Of a stretch of DNA of 64,000 nucleotides, positions 1-11,181 are shown piece after piece. The notes below the pieces were generated by a model. That model did no database searches, was not told the origin of the DNA, and saw nothing but the letters and a program-made list of their open reading frames with translations. A program made the translations under genes and the position numbers. Source of the DNA: an uncultured Pelagibacteraceae bacterium (GTDB lineage Bacteria; Pseudomonadota; Alphaproteobacteria; Pelagibacterales; Pelagibacteraceae); assembly GCA_902612605.1 (NCBI GenBank), contig CACMDY010000001.1, forward strand, positions 310,001-374,000, in the 5' to 3' direction. How positions within the stretch are numbered: the first letter of the stretch is position 1; the number at the start of each line of letters is the position of its first letter.

Positions 1-397
1 CTGCTGTTCCAAGATAAGTGCACATTGTTCTCTCAGAATCCGGGGTTACTAAAATTAGACAAGTTCCTGTTGGCAATTCTTCTTTTTTTTTTGAATAAAA
101 ATATTTAACTTTTTCTGATTTTAATCCATCTTCATACTTATTTCCTAATTCGTCGTCACTAACTTTACCAATAAAACCAACTTTGTTACCTAATTGAGAT
201 AATCCAACAACAGAATTTGCTACCGAACCACCCGATATAGTTTTCTCAATACTCAAATTTGAAAGCATTGATTGGAATTCCTTATCATCAAAAATAAGTT
301 TCATCGTACCTTTTACTAAATTATTTTGATTAATGAAGTTTTCATCAACTTTACAAATTACATCTACGATAGCATTTCCTATTCCTAAAATTTTCAT
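1..397 (-). CDS. PfkB-family carbohydrate/adenosine kinase, C-terminus truncated by window edge
   Basis: Reverse-strand reading from ATG at 397: MKILGIGNAIVDVICKVDENF...SGGSVANSVVGLSQLGNKVGFIGKVSDDELG, a typical PfkB N-terminus. Confidence 0.85.
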   Translation of the reverse strand, partial: MKILGIGNAIVDVICKVDENFINQNNLVKGTMKLIFDDKEFQSMLSNLSIEKTISGGSVANSVVGLSQLGNKVGFIGKVSDDELGNKYEDGLKSEKVKYFYSKKKEELPTGTCLILVTPDSERTMCTYLGTA

Positions 398-398
398 A

Positions 399-1052
399 TT
401 ATGCTTTTTTTGTTTTAATCGGTTTTTTTCTTTTAGGATAACAAGAAGTACAAATTTTACAAGAAATTCCGTAACACTCTCTCGCTTTACAATATTCTCT
501 TCCATAATAAATTATTTGAAGGTGAAGTTTATTCCAATATTTTTTTGGGAATAAACGTTTTAAATCTTCCTCAGTTTGAACAACATTTTTTCCATTAGTT
601 AAACCCCAACGTTGAGCGAGTCTATGTATATGTGTATCTATTGGAAATGCAGGATATCCAAAACCTTGAGACATAACCACACTTGCTGTTTTGTGTCCTA
701 CCCCTGGCAGCTCTTCTAATTCCTCAAAAGTTTTTGGAACTCTACCGTTATATTTTTTAACTAAAGTCTTTGACAAAGTATAAACACTCTTTGCTTTTAC
801 TCTAAAAATTCCAATACTTCTTATTAATTTTTCTATTTTCTTTCTTCCAAGTTTAACAAAATGCTCAGGTTTATTGTATTTTGGATATATACTTTTTGTA
901 ACATTGTTAACATTTACATCTGTACATTGAGCTGAAAGTAAGACGGATATTAAAAGTGTAAAAATATTTCTATGTTTTAATGGTATAGGTGTTTTTGGAT
1001 AAGTTTTATTAAGTATTTTTAAAACTATTTTGGCTCTTTGTTCCTCATTCAT
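399..1052 (-). CDS. nth: Endonuclease III
   Basis: HhH motif LPGVGHKTASVVMSQGFG..PAFPIDTHIHRLAQRWGL and C-terminal Cys cluster (4Fe-4S). Confidence 0.95.
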   Translation of the reverse strand: MNEEQRAKIVLKILNKTYPKTPIPLKHRNIFTLLISVLLSAQCTDVNVNNVTKSIYPKYNKPEHFVKLGRKKIEKLIRSIGIFRVKAKSVYTLSKTLVKKYNGRVPKTFEELEELPGVGHKTASVVMSQGFGYPAFPIDTHIHRLAQRWGLTNGKNVVQTEEDLKRLFPKKYWNKLHLQIIYYGREYCKARECYGISCKICTSCYPKRKKPIKTKKA

Positions 1053-1828
1053 TATTTAAAATTCAGAAGATTTCTCATCGAATAAAGGCCTGGTTTTTTA
1101 TTAATTAACCATTTAGCAGCAGTTATTGCTCCTTCAGAATATAAAGCTCTATCGAAAGCTTCGTGGTTTAGAGTAATTATTTCTTTTCCACTTGAAAAAG
1201 TGACTTCATGTTCACCAATAATCTCACCTTTTCTTATTGAATTGAAATTAATTTTTTTTCCATAAGGAAAATTTTTTTTGTTTAAAAATTTTTTTCCCAT
1301 CATTCTATAAAAGTTTGTTTTTTTTCCTGTAGCTATCCCTTTTCCAAGCATTAATGCTGTTCCAGATGGGTGATCTTTTTTATGTCTGTGATGAACTTCA
1401 AAAATTTTACTTAGATAATTATCACCAAGCGATGCTGATGTGATCTCAGTAAGATACATGAGTAGATTAATTCCAAGGCTCATATTACCTGCCTTTAAAA
1501 TTGGAATTTTTTTAGAAAATTTCTTTATTAATTCTTCCTCTTTTTTTGTAAAACCTGTTGTACCTATAACCACTTTCTTTTTAAGTTTTGTAGCTATTCT
1601 TAAAACCTCAAACGTACATTTTGGTATAGTGAAATCTATTATCACATTTGCTTTACCTAGTGCTTTTTCAGTATTTAATTCAGGTTTAATACCACTTATC
1701 TTTTTATTAATTAATTTATTTTCTGTTAGAGCAACTAACCTGGTAGACTTATCTTTTTTAGTGGATTTAATGAGCTGTTGGCCCATTCTTCCCATACATC
1801 CTGTTATGGCTAGATTAATTTTACCCAT
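1052..1828 (-). CDS. dapB: 4-hydroxy-tetrahydrodipicolinate reductase
   Basis: N-terminal GCMGRMGQ, EVHHRHKKDHPSGTAL motif. Confidence 0.96.
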   Translation of the reverse strand: MGKINLAITGCMGRMGQQLIKSTKKDKSTRLVALTENKLINKKISGIKPELNTEKALGKANVIIDFTIPKCTFEVLRIATKLKKKVVIGTTGFTKKEEELIKKFSKKIPILKAGNMSLGINLLMYLTEITSASLGDNYLSKIFEVHHRHKKDHPSGTALMLGKGIATGKKTNFYRMMGKKFLNKKNFPYGKKINFNSIRKGEIIGEHEVTFSSGKEIITLNHEAFDRALYSEGAITAAKWLINKKPGLYSMRNLLNFK

Positions 1829-1855
1829 TATAATGATTTAGATTAGCACTATTGG

Positions 1856-2980
1856 TTAGTTTTTCCAGAAACTTTTAGCTTTTTGAAAGAATTTTTTAAT
1901 ACTTGGATTAGATTTTTCATTTTCAATTTCTCTAAATTTTTCTAGTAATTCTTTCTGCTCTTTATTCAAAGATATTGGTACTTCTGTGTTGACTTGCACA
2001 TAAAGATCTCCAAAATCGTTTCCTCGCATATAAGGCATACCTTTACCTCTTAATCTGAATTGCTTACCACTTTGAGTCCCTGCTGGAATTTTTATTTTAG
2101 CTTTACCACCGTCAATTGTTGGAATTTCAATTGAAGTACCTAGAGCAGCATCTGCTATAGAGACTGGACATTCAAAAAATAAGTTTTCATCAGACCTTTT
2201 AAATAAATCGTGAGAGTGAACATTAATGAATAAATATAAATCACCACTACCACCGCCTCTTGATCCTGCTTCACCTTTACCAGAGAGTCTTATTCTTGTT
2301 CCATCATCCACACCTTTTGGGATAGTGACTGATAATCTTTTAGATGCTTGTTTTTTACCTTGTCCATTGCAACTTGAGCAAGGATGAGTAATTTCCTCTC
2401 CCGCACCAGCACATTGAGGACATGTTTGTTGGACTGTAAAAAAACCCTGACTAGACCTTACTTGTCCATGACCACCACACATTGAGCATGCTCCAGCTTG
2501 ATGACCTGGTTTTGAACCTGACCCACTACAAGTATCACATTTCTCAGATGTAGAGAATTTTATGTCTTGTTTCTTTCCAGAAAAAGCCTCTTCCAAGGAT
2601 ATTGATAAATCATATCTTAAATCCGACCCTCTATTATTTGATCTTCTAGATCTACGACCTCCACCAAAACCCTCTCCAAAAAAGTCTTCAAAAATATCAG
2701 AGAAATGATTTGAAAAATCAAAATTTCCGAATCCACCTCTTCCACCACCGCCATTTTCAAAAGCTGCATGACCAAAATTATCGTAATTTTGTTTTCTCTC
2801 TGAATTGGATAGTACATGATATGCTTCAGATGCTTCTTTAAATTTTTCTTCAGCACCTTTATCACCTTTATTTTTATCTGGATGATATTTAACTGCTAGT
2901 TTTCTATAAGCTGATTTAATCTGGTCTGCAGAAGCGCTTTTATTAACACCCAAAACTTCGTAATAATCTCTTTTTGCCAT
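1856..2980 (-). CDS. dnaJ: Chaperone DnaJ
   Basis: J domain with HPD, G/F region, CxxCxGxG zinc repeats. Confidence 0.98.
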   Translation of the reverse strand: MAKRDYYEVLGVNKSASADQIKSAYRKLAVKYHPDKNKGDKGAEEKFKEASEAYHVLSNSERKQNYDNFGHAAFENGGGGRGGFGNFDFSNHFSDIFEDFFGEGFGGGRRSRRSNNRGSDLRYDLSISLEEAFSGKKQDIKFSTSEKCDTCSGSGSKPGHQAGACSMCGGHGQVRSSQGFFTVQQTCPQCAGAGEEITHPCSSCNGQGKKQASKRLSVTIPKGVDDGTRIRLSGKGEAGSRGGGSGDLYLFINVHSHDLFKRSDENLFFECPVSIADAALGTSIEIPTIDGGKAKIKIPAGTQSGKQFRLRGKGMPYMRGNDFGDLYVQVNTEVPISLNKEQKELLEKFREIENEKSNPSIKKFFQKAKSFWKN

Positions 2981-3008
2981 AACATGTTATAGACAAACAG
3001 TTGTTTTG

Positions 3009-4931
3009 TTAGGCGCTTTTTTCTTTATTCTCGTCTTTTACTTCTTCAAAATCTGCATCAACAACGTTATCGTCTTTGGTATCTTCTTTCTTTGCGTCTT
3101 TTGGAGCATCTTCAGGTTTAGCATTTTGTTGTGATTTATAGATTGCCTCACCCAATTTCATAGATGCCTGAACTAAATCTTGTGTTTTCTTTTTAATTTC
3201 TTCAACATCAGTTCCTTTAAGAGCATTTCTCAGATTTGCTGATGCGTCTTCAATTGCTTTTTTATCTGCATCAGAAACTTTACTTCCGTGTTCTTTTAAA
3301 TTCTTTTCAGTTGAATGAATTAATGTATCTGCTTGATTTCTTGCATCAACAGCTTCTCTTTTCTTTTTATCTTCCTCTTTATTAGACTCTGCATCTTTTA
3401 CCATTTGATTAATTTCTTCATCGCTTAATCCTCCAGATGCTTGAATTTGAATTTTTTGTTCTTTACCAGTTCCTTTGTCTTTAGCTGAGACATTGACAAT
3501 ACCATTTGCATCTATATCAAATGTCACTTCAATTTGCGGAACTCCTCTTGGTGCAGGAGCTATTCCAACTAATTCAAAGTTTCCTAATACTTTATTATCT
3601 GAGGCCATCTCCCTTTCACCCTGAAGAACTCTAATTGATACTGCTGGTTGATTATCTTCTGCAGTAGAAAATACTTGGCTTTTTTTGGTTGGTATTGTTG
3701 TATTTTTATCTATTAATTTTGTAGATACACCGCCTAAAGTCTCTATTCCTAAAGATAAAGGAGTTACATCCAGTAGTAATACGTCTTTTACATCACCTTG
3801 CAATACTCCTGCTTGTATCGCAGCGCCCATAGCAACAACTTCATCAGGATTTACAGATTTATTAGGATCTTTCCCAAAGAAATTTTTTACCTCTTCTATT
3901 ACTTTTGGCATCCTAGTCATACCACCAACTAGTACTATTTCATCCACTTCGCTTGCAGATAAACCTGCATCTTTTAAAGCAGTTTTACATGGTGGAATAG
4001 TTCTTGAAATTAGATCTTCAACTAAAGCCTCAAGCTTCGCTCTTGTCATTTTTAAATTAATATGTTTCGGCCCAGTTTTATCTGCGGTTATGAATGGTAA
4101 ATTTATTTCAGTTTGAGTTGCCGATGATAATTCTATTTTAGCTTTTTCCGCAGCTTCTTTTAATCTTTGTAAAGCTAATTTATCCGATTTTAAATCAATA
4201 CCATTTTCTTTTTTGAATTCTGAAAGTAAGTAATCAACTATTGCATTGTCAAAATCTTCTCCACCTAAAAATGTATCACCATTGGTTGACTTAACTTCAA
4301 ATACACCATCACCTAATTCAAGAATTGAAACATCGAATGTTCCTCCACCTAAATCATATACAGCTATTTTTTTATTTGTTTTTTTGTCTAATCCATAAGC
4401 CAGGGATGCTGCTGTAGGCTCGTTTATTATTCTTAAAACTTCAAGGCCAGCTATTTTACCCGCATCTTTTGTAGCTTGTCTCTGAGCATCATTAAAATAT
4501 GCTGGAACAGTAATTACCGCTTGTTTCACTTCAGACCCTAAATATTTTTCTGCTGTCTCTTTCATTTTTTGAAGAGTGAAAGCTGAAATTTGTGATGGTG
4601 AATATTTTTGTCCTTTTGCCTCAATCCATGCGTCGCCTTTATCAGAATTAACTATTTTAAAAGGTGCAGTCTCTACATCTTTTTTAACTGTCGGATCATC
4701 AAAATTTCTTCCAATTAACCTTTTAACTGCAAAAATTGTATTTTCAGGATTTGTAACAGCTTGTCTTTTAGCTGGTTGACCTATTAATTTTTCACCTTCA
4801 TCTGTAAATGCAACAACAGATGGTGTCGTTCTTGCTCCTTCAGCATTTTCTAATACTTTAGCTTGTGTTCCCTCCATAACGGCTACACAAGAATTTGTTG
4901 TTCCTAAATCTATTCCTATAACTTTACTCAT
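3009..4931 (-). CDS. dnaK: Chaperone DnaK (Hsp70)
   Basis: [16 protein letters not shown], full-length Hsp70. Confidence 0.99.
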   Translation of the reverse strand: MSKVIGIDLGTTNSCVAVMEGTQAKVLENAEGARTTPSVVAFTDEGEKLIGQPAKRQAVTNPENTIFAVKRLIGRNFDDPTVKKDVETAPFKIVNSDKGDAWIEAKGQKYSPSQISAFTLQKMKETAEKYLGSEVKQAVITVPAYFNDAQRQATKDAGKIAGLEVLRIINEPTAASLAYGLDKKTNKKIAVYDLGGGTFDVSILELGDGVFEVKSTNGDTFLGGEDFDNAIVDYLLSEFKKENGIDLKSDKLALQRLKEAAEKAKIELSSATQTEINLPFITADKTGPKHINLKMTRAKLEALVEDLISRTIPPCKTALKDAGLSASEVDEIVLVGGMTRMPKVIEEVKNFFGKDPNKSVNPDEVVAMGAAIQAGVLQGDVKDVLLLDVTPLSLGIETLGGVSTKLIDKNTTIPTKKSQVFSTAEDNQPAVSIRVLQGEREMASDNKVLGNFELVGIAPAPRGVPQIEVTFDIDANGIVNVSAKDKGTGKEQKIQIQASGGLSDEEINQMVKDAESNKEEDKKKREAVDARNQADTLIHSTEKNLKEHGSKVSDADKKAIEDASANLRNALKGTDVEEIKKKTQDLVQASMKLGEAIYKSQQNAKPEDAPKDAKKEDTKDDNVVDADFEEVKDENKEKSA

Positions 4932-4992
4932 AATTTACTCTAATTGATCCTCATATAAGTGCTAATTCTACAACTACAACCATAATAAATAA

Positions 4993-5628
4993 TTAATTTT
5001 TTGCCTCTTTTTCCTCAATTTCCTTGTCTTTTTGGTTATTTTGTTTCTCTTCAACTTTTTTTTTAGATACAGCTACTAACGAAGGTCTTAGCAACCTATC
5101 CTTCATCATAAAACCTTTTTGAATTTCTTGAACTATTGTACCCTGTTCTTTTGTATCATCTTCAATTTCCATCATAGCCTGATGCAAATTTGGATCCAGT
5201 TTTTCGTTAATTGCTTTAATTGGCTCAATATTATTTTTTTTGAAAATAGAAATCATATCCTTATTAATAATATTAATATGTTCTATCAATTTTTTTAGTG
5301 TGTCTTTATCTTTTATAGTTTCATCACTTTCCAGTGTTTGTTTTGATCTCTCTAAATTATCCAGAAGATTAAGAGTTTCCCTCGCAAATGAAAATCCACC
5401 ATATTCAAAAGCCTCATCTTTCTCTTTTTCAAATCGTCTTCTCTGATTTTCCATTTCAGCAAATGTTCTAGCAACTTTATCTTTAAGATTCGCAATTTCA
5501 TCTTCAGATGAAAGTTGTTCTTCTTCTTTTTTTTCAGTTTCCTCAGAGGCCTGTTTATCTGTGCTTAGCTCTGAGTTTTCGTCTTTTAAATTTTGATTTT
5601 CTTTATTTTGTAATTCTTCTTTTTCCAT
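4993..5628 (-). CDS. grpE: Nucleotide exchange factor GrpE
   Basis: GrpE-like C-terminus (GFMMKDRLLRPSLVAVSKK); adjacent to dnaK. Confidence 0.93.
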   Translation of the reverse strand: MEKEELQNKENQNLKDENSELSTDKQASEETEKKEEEQLSSEDEIANLKDKVARTFAEMENQRRRFEKEKDEAFEYGGFSFARETLNLLDNLERSKQTLESDETIKDKDTLKKLIEHINIINKDMISIFKKNNIEPIKAINEKLDPNLHQAMMEIEDDTKEQGTIVQEIQKGFMMKDRLLRPSLVAVSKKKVEEKQNNQKDKEIEEKEAKN

Positions 5629-5664
5629 TAAAGTCTATATGGTAAGAAATTCATAAAATTCTAG

Positions 5665-6267
5665 ATGTTAAAAAAAAAAAATAAAGAAATCGTAGTAGGC
5701 TCAAATAATGAAGGAAAAATAAAAGAAATAAAAGATTTACTGCCTAAATATTATATTATTACCTCTCCAAAGGACTATGGTCTAAAGAGCCCTGAAGAAA
5801 ATGGAGATACTTTTTTAAAGAATTCTTTAATTAAAGCAAAGTATTTTTCAAAAAAAACAAAAAAAATTTGCATTGCAGATGATTCTGGACTTGAAATTGA
5901 TCTGCTAAATAATCAACCAGGCATTTACTCAGCAAGATGGGGTGGAAAAAAAAGTGATTTTAATTTGGCAATATCCAAAGTCTACCAAAAGCTATCTAAG
6001 GTAGATAAAAACTGGAGGTCAAAAAAGATAAAAGCAAGATTTATTTGTGCATTAACTATTTATGGATTAAATAAAAATCCTATCCAATCTTTAGGTATTA
6101 TTAACGGTAGAATCTCTAAAAAGAAAATTGGAAATAAAGGTTTTGGCTATGATCCAATTTTCATTCCTGAAAATAAAAGATTAACATTTGGTCAAATGAG
6201 TCAAAAGTTAAAATTTAAAAATGATCATCGAGCGCGAGCTTTCAAAAAAATTAAAAAATTTCTTTAA
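5665..6267 (+). CDS. rdgB: XTP/dITP diphosphatase (RdgB/HAM1 family)
   Basis: VGSNNEGKIKEI, ADDSGLEIDLLNNQPGIYSARWGG, GFGYDPIFIP. Confidence 0.95.
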   Translation: MLKKKNKEIVVGSNNEGKIKEIKDLLPKYYIITSPKDYGLKSPEENGDTFLKNSLIKAKYFSKKTKKICIADDSGLEIDLLNNQPGIYSARWGGKKSDFNLAISKVYQKLSKVDKNWRSKKIKARFICALTIYGLNKNPIQSLGIINGRISKKKIGNKGFGYDPIFIPENKRLTFGQMSQKLKFKNDHRARAFKKIKKFL

Positions 6268-7408
6268 AATTTCTATCATTTATTTCATAAAAATTTAATT
6301 GATGGGTGATTGTTTTTTTATTTATTTTAAAGACTCCTATTTTTCCTTTAAATTTATTTTCTTTAATAAATAAATTATCATTAATCTTAAAATCATTATT
6401 TATTAGCAAGTAATATACTAACCCTATTAGATCATAACTTAAGAAAGAAATTTGATTCGGATTATGTTTGAAGTTTTGAATATATTCTTTTTGAAATACT
6501 TCAAAGTTATCTTTATTTATTGATGGGAAATACATTGGATGTAATGAACTTTCCTTTAAAAGACTTTTATCAAACCATTGATTTAAAGTAATGTATTTTA
6601 TTCTTTCCGAAGATACGTCAGTATATAATAATGATGTGGCAACACTTTTTAGGCTTTCACTAAAATCAGCTATTATTACTGAATCAAAGTTAATGAAACC
6701 TAAAGTATCCCTTTTTTTTAATTCATCTATTTTTTTCTTTTTATTGAAAGTATTTGAATTTTCTATTCTTTTAATTTCGTTTTCTAAATTTTGCTTTCTT
6801 TGTTGATACCTTGTTAAATCTTCTATTTGCTTTGTTAGTAATGTGGGATCTTTGCTATAAATAAATTTCTCTTTTAATATTAAATTAGATTTCTCAATAG
6901 CTTCTTCAATTTCTCTTTTATACTCTGTTTCAGGGATTAAAAATATTGTATTTTTTAAATTATTTTCACTTAAATATTTTTTAATTGTATTTATCTGTGA
7001 AATTGCATTTACCCCTGCAGAAATTACATTTTTTGGATTATTTCTAATTTTGTTTGTAAAGGATAAGAATGTTACATCATTTAGTTCATCTAAATATTTA
7101 TTACTCTCATTAAATACTGGTCCAATAATTATTTTCACACCATTACTATAAAGGTCATTTGAGACTTTTAATGCATCTATCGGATTTGCTTTGGTATCTT
7201 TGGGTATTACTGTAATTCTGTCATCATTAATTTTATTTAAAGCCATTCTTGTAGATTTAAGAATTGAATTACCAATATATGAATATTCGCCTGTTAAAGG
7301 TACAATTAAACCTATTTTAATTCTCTCATCTGAAATTGCCTTAAGATGTGAGAAAACGATTATAAGAAAAACTTTCAAAACTATGATATATAATTTTCTC
7401 ATCGACAT
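6251..7408 (-). CDS. Periplasmic-binding-protein-like lipoprotein/penicillin-binding protein activator (LpoA-like)
   Basis: Signal sequence then IKIGLIVPLTGEYSYIGNSILKSTRMAL; located next to rsmI as in many proteobacteria. Confidence 0.75.
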   Translation of the reverse strand: MSMRKLYIIVLKVFLIIVFSHLKAISDERIKIGLIVPLTGEYSYIGNSILKSTRMALNKINDDRITVIPKDTKANPIDALKVSNDLYSNGVKIIIGPVFNESNKYLDELNDVTFLSFTNKIRNNPKNVISAGVNAISQINTIKKYLSENNLKNTIFLIPETEYKREIEEAIEKSNLILKEKFIYSKDPTLLTKQIEDLTRYQQRKQNLENEIKRIENSNTFNKKKKIDELKKRDTLGFINFDSVIIADFSESLKSVATSLLYTDVSSERIKYITLNQWFDKSLLKESSLHPMYFPSINKDNFEVFQKEYIQNFKHNPNQISFLSYDLIGLVYYLLINNDFKINDNLFIKENKFKGKIGVFKINKKTITHQLNFYEINDRNFKEIF

Positions 7409-7411
7409 TAA

Positions 7412-8269
7412 ATGTATAATTTTGAATTAAATGATAATTTAAAACCTGGGCTATATTGTGTTTCTACGCCGATAGGAAATTTAGGAGATATCACTTTTAG
7501 GGCTATATACATACTTAATAAATCAGACACAATTTTGTCAGAAGACACAAGAGTTTCAAGTAAACTATTATCTCGGTTCAATATAAATACAAAATTATTA
7601 TCTAATCACAAATTTAATGAAAAAAAAAATATCAAATATGTATTAAATTTACTAAAAGAAAATAAAATAATTTCTATCATTTCAGATGCGGGTACACCAA
7701 CAATTTCAGATCCTGGTGGAATTTTGATAAACGAATGTATAAAAAATAAAATTAATATATTTCCAGTTCCAGGATCCTCTGCCGCTACAGCGGCTGTTTC
7801 TATAAGCGGCTTTTCAAACAATTTCTTCTTTTGTGGTTTTTTACCAGATAAAAAATTACAAATTGATCAACTTTTTCAAAACATCTCTAATTTAAATTGC
7901 TCTATTGTTTTTTTTATTTCACCCAAAAAAATAAAAAAAATAACAGCACAAATCCAAAAATATTTTAATGATAGAGATATTTTAATTACTAGAGAAATGA
8001 CAAAATTGCATGAAGAATATATTAGAGATAAGGTTAAAAACCTTAATAATATTAATATATCTGAAAAAGGAGAGGTTACCGTAGTTATATCAGAAAATTC
8101 AAGTTTACAAAATAAGTTACAAGTAATTGAAGAATCAGTTAAAAAAAAAATTATTAAACTTTTAAAAAAAATGTCGATTAAAGATATTACTTCAAAAATT
8201 AGTAAGGAAAATAATATATCAAAAAAAATTGTCTATAATTATTGCTTAAAGAAAAAAAATGAAATTTAG
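7412..8269 (+). CDS. rsmI: 16S rRNA (cytidine1402-2'-O)-methyltransferase
   Basis: GLYCVSTPIGNLGDITFRAI, SEDTRVSSKLL, SDAGTPTISDPG. Confidence 0.94.
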   Translation: MYNFELNDNLKPGLYCVSTPIGNLGDITFRAIYILNKSDTILSEDTRVSSKLLSRFNINTKLLSNHKFNEKKNIKYVLNLLKENKIISIISDAGTPTISDPGGILINECIKNKINIFPVPGSSAATAAVSISGFSNNFFFCGFLPDKKLQIDQLFQNISNLNCSIVFFISPKKIKKITAQIQKYFNDRDILITREMTKLHEEYIRDKVKNLNNINISEKGEVTVVISENSSLQNKLQVIEESVKKKIIKLLKKMSIKDITSKISKENNISKKIVYNYCLKKKNEI

Positions 8270-8852
8270 AAACTTAATATTAATTGTAACTTTTACTTTA
8301 ATTTCAGGATGTGTCGGTTATTCGTCAACCGGAGTTTTGGGCACAGGAGTTTCAGTTGCAATGGATCCAAGAACCATTGGAACACAAATAGACGACTCTT
8401 TAATGCAAAAAAATTTGAGAGCAAAATTAATACTAATGGATAGTGGTTATTTACTAAAAGTAAAGACCAAAGTTTTGGATGGTAGAATTTTTATAACAGG
8501 TAAAGTGGACACAGTAGAGGAAAAGCTAAAAATAACAAAATTAGGTTGGGAAATAAAAGGAGCAAGATCAGTCAAAAATGATTTAAAGATAAAAGAAAGT
8601 TTTAACTTTAAACAAGCAGCTAAAGATATACTGATAACTTCCCAATTAAGAACTGCAATGATAGCGAATAAAAAAATAAAATCCGCAAATTATGATATCG
8701 ATACTTATAAGAAAATAATTTATATTTATGGAATTTCACAAAATGAAGAAGAAAGAGCTGAAGTTATAAACGAGGCTAAAAAAGTCCTTGATGTAGAAGA
8801 TGTAGTTACAAGTATTTTTTTAGTTGAGGATTTGCGAGTAATAAAAAACTAA
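8259..8852 (+). CDS. BON-domain lipoprotein (YraP-like)
   Basis: Lipobox LISGCVGY and two BON-like repeats (DGRIFITGKVDTVEEKLKI). Confidence 0.8.
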   Translation: MKFRNLILIVTFTLISGCVGYSSTGVLGTGVSVAMDPRTIGTQIDDSLMQKNLRAKLILMDSGYLLKVKTKVLDGRIFITGKVDTVEEKLKITKLGWEIKGARSVKNDLKIKESFNFKQAAKDILITSQLRTAMIANKKIKSANYDIDTYKKIIYIYGISQNEEERAEVINEAKKVLDVEDVVTSIFLVEDLRVIKN

Positions 8853-11137
8853 TTTGGTTTTTTATAATTTATCACTCCTGCCGAATATGCTGCAACAGAT
8901 GCTAAATTTAATATGTCAGATGTCGATGATCTTAATGGAGCAATTTCAATTGCCTGACCCAAACCGATTAAAAGTGGCCCGATTACTTTTGCACCACCTA
9001 AAGTTTTCATTATTTTATAGGTAATAGCAGCACTATGTTGTCCTGGCATAATTAATATATTTGCATTACCAACAATATCAGAGAATGGATAAAGATCTTT
9101 ATATTCATCACTTAAAGCTACATCAGGCTGCATGTCTCCATCAAACTTAAAGTCAACCTTTTTATTTTTTAAAATTTCTACAGCATCTCTTATATGTTTA
9201 GTTCTAGCTGTAATTGGTTGACCAAAGGTTGAGTGTGAAAGAAAAGCAACTTTTGGTTCAAAACCAAATAATTTTGCAACTCTAGATGCAGAAATAGCTA
9301 TTTCAGAAAGTTGTTCAGATGTTGGATATTCGTGTACACTTGTATCTGCAATAAAAACCGTTTTGCCCTTATTTACAATCATGTTCAATCCAAACATAAT
9401 TTCTCCCGGTCTAGCATCTATGACCTTTTTTACTTTATCAAGAGATTGTCCATACCTTCTTGAATTTCCAGTTACCATTGCATCAGCATCTCCACATGCA
9501 ACCATGCAAGAACCCCATATAACTCTGTCATTTCTAACCATTTTATCACAATCTCTTTCAAGTAATCCTTCTGATCTTTGAAGTTTTTTAAAAAGGTAAT
9601 TCACATATTTTCTTCGTTTTTCGCCCAAAGTAGAGTTTACAATCTCAATATCAAAGTTTTCCCCGTAACCAATCTCTCTAAGTTTTTCTTTAACCACTTT
9701 TTCTTTAGCAACCAAAATAGGTGTACCTAGACCACTATTTTTAAATGCTATTGCAGCCTTCAAAGTATTTTCATCCTCACCATCGGCAAATACAACTTTT
9801 TTATTTGTTTTTTTAATTTGGTTATTTATTCCCTGCATTATCGTTACAGATGGATCAAGCCTTTGTTTTAACTGTTCAGAATATTGATCAAAATTTTCTA
9901 TTTTTTTTCTAGCTACACCAGATTTTATAGCAGCTTTTGCTACTGCTACCGGTATTACGCTTATTAACCGAGGGTCAAATGTAGATGGAATAATATATTC
10001 TTTTCCATAATTAGGTCTTTCACCACCCATTGCAGCTGCGACCTCGTCAGGCACAAATTCCCTTGCAAGTGAAGCGATAGCATTAGCCGCCGCAACTTTC
10101 ATTTCTTCATTAATAGTTTTTGCTCTAACATCTAATGCTCCCCTAAATATGTAAGGAAACCCAATTAAATTATTTACTTGATTTGGATAATCGGATCTAC
10201 CCGTTGCTATAATTGCATCATTTCTCACTTCTTCTATGTCTTCAGGTTTAATTTCAGGATCTGGATTTGCGCAAGCAAATATAATTGGATTTTTCGCCAT
10301 TTTTTTTACCATACTCTTTTTAACAACACCTGCTGCGGATAAGCCTAAAAATACATCCGCATTTTTCATCGCATCATCTAAACTTTTATCCTTTGTTTCT
10401 ACTGCAAATTCTTTTTTCCATGAATTAATATCTTTTCTATTTTTATTTATTACGCCCTTTGTATCCAACATCTTAATATTATTTTTTGGAATACCAGTGC
10501 TTCTAAATAATTTTGCGCATGCCATAGCTGCAGCACCTGCACCATTAATCACTATTTTAATTTTTTTTAATTTTTTTTTTGCAATATCAACTGCGTTAAT
10601 AAGTGCGGCTGTTGTAATGATTGCAGTTCCATGTTGGTCATCATGAAACACAGGAATATCCAGAATTTTCTTTAATTCTTCTTCAATTATAAAACAGTTT
10701 GGAGCTGCAATGTCTTCAAGATTTATACCACCAAAACTTTTTGCGATATGCTTTATTGAATTAATTATTTCTTTTGTATCTTCTGTATCTATTTCTAAAT
10801 CTATAGAGTCTATATCTGCAAATCTTTTAAATAGAACAGCTTTTCCTTCCATCACTGGTTTTGATGCTATCGCACCCAAATTTCCTAGCCCTAATATTGC
10901 TGATCCATTACTAATTACTGCAACTAGATTTCCTTTAGTAGTATATTCATATGCCAACTCAGGATTATCGGCTATTGCTTTTACAGGAGCCGCAACACCA
11001 GGAGAATAAGCTAAGGCCAGATCTCTTTTTGTAGTTACGGGCTTAGATGAAACGATCTCTATTTTGCCAGATTTATCATTAGTATGAAAATCTAAAGCTT
11101 CTTTATCAGAATAATGTTCAATTTTGTTTTTTTTCAT
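8849..11137 (-). CDS. maeB: NADP-dependent malic enzyme with phosphotransacetylase-like C-terminal domain
   Basis: YSPGVAAPVKAIADNP, DDQHGTAII, plus C-terminal PTA_PTB-like domain. Confidence 0.95.
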   Translation of the reverse strand: MKKNKIEHYSDKEALDFHTNDKSGKIEIVSSKPVTTKRDLALAYSPGVAAPVKAIADNPELAYEYTTKGNLVAVISNGSAILGLGNLGAIASKPVMEGKAVLFKRFADIDSIDLEIDTEDTKEIINSIKHIAKSFGGINLEDIAAPNCFIIEEELKKILDIPVFHDDQHGTAIITTAALINAVDIAKKKLKKIKIVINGAGAAAMACAKLFRSTGIPKNNIKMLDTKGVINKNRKDINSWKKEFAVETKDKSLDDAMKNADVFLGLSAAGVVKKSMVKKMAKNPIIFACANPDPEIKPEDIEEVRNDAIIATGRSDYPNQVNNLIGFPYIFRGALDVRAKTINEEMKVAAANAIASLAREFVPDEVAAAMGGERPNYGKEYIIPSTFDPRLISVIPVAVAKAAIKSGVARKKIENFDQYSEQLKQRLDPSVTIMQGINNQIKKTNKKVVFADGEDENTLKAAIAFKNSGLGTPILVAKEKVVKEKLREIGYGENFDIEIVNSTLGEKRRKYVNYLFKKLQRSEGLLERDCDKMVRNDRVIWGSCMVACGDADAMVTGNSRRYGQSLDKVKKVIDARPGEIMFGLNMIVNKGKTVFIADTSVHEYPTSEQLSEIAISASRVAKLFGFEPKVAFLSHSTFGQPITARTKHIRDAVEILKNKKVDFKFDGDMQPDVALSDEYKDLYPFSDIVGNANILIMPGQHSAAITYKIMKTLGGAKVIGPLLIGLGQAIEIAPLRSSTSDILNLASVAAYSAGVINYKKPN

Positions 11138-11181
11138 TATTTGTTTAGATATACAAAAGGATTAAGTTAGTAATATGATTT

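Noticed and set aside
3685-4116. 143-aa plus-strand ORF opposite dnaK
   Set aside because: Shadow ORF of a highly conserved gene with no independent support
10236-10646. 136-aa plus-strand ORF opposite maeB
   Set aside because: Lies antisense to a clearly conserved MaeB frame; hydrophobic low-complexity product typical of shadow ORFs
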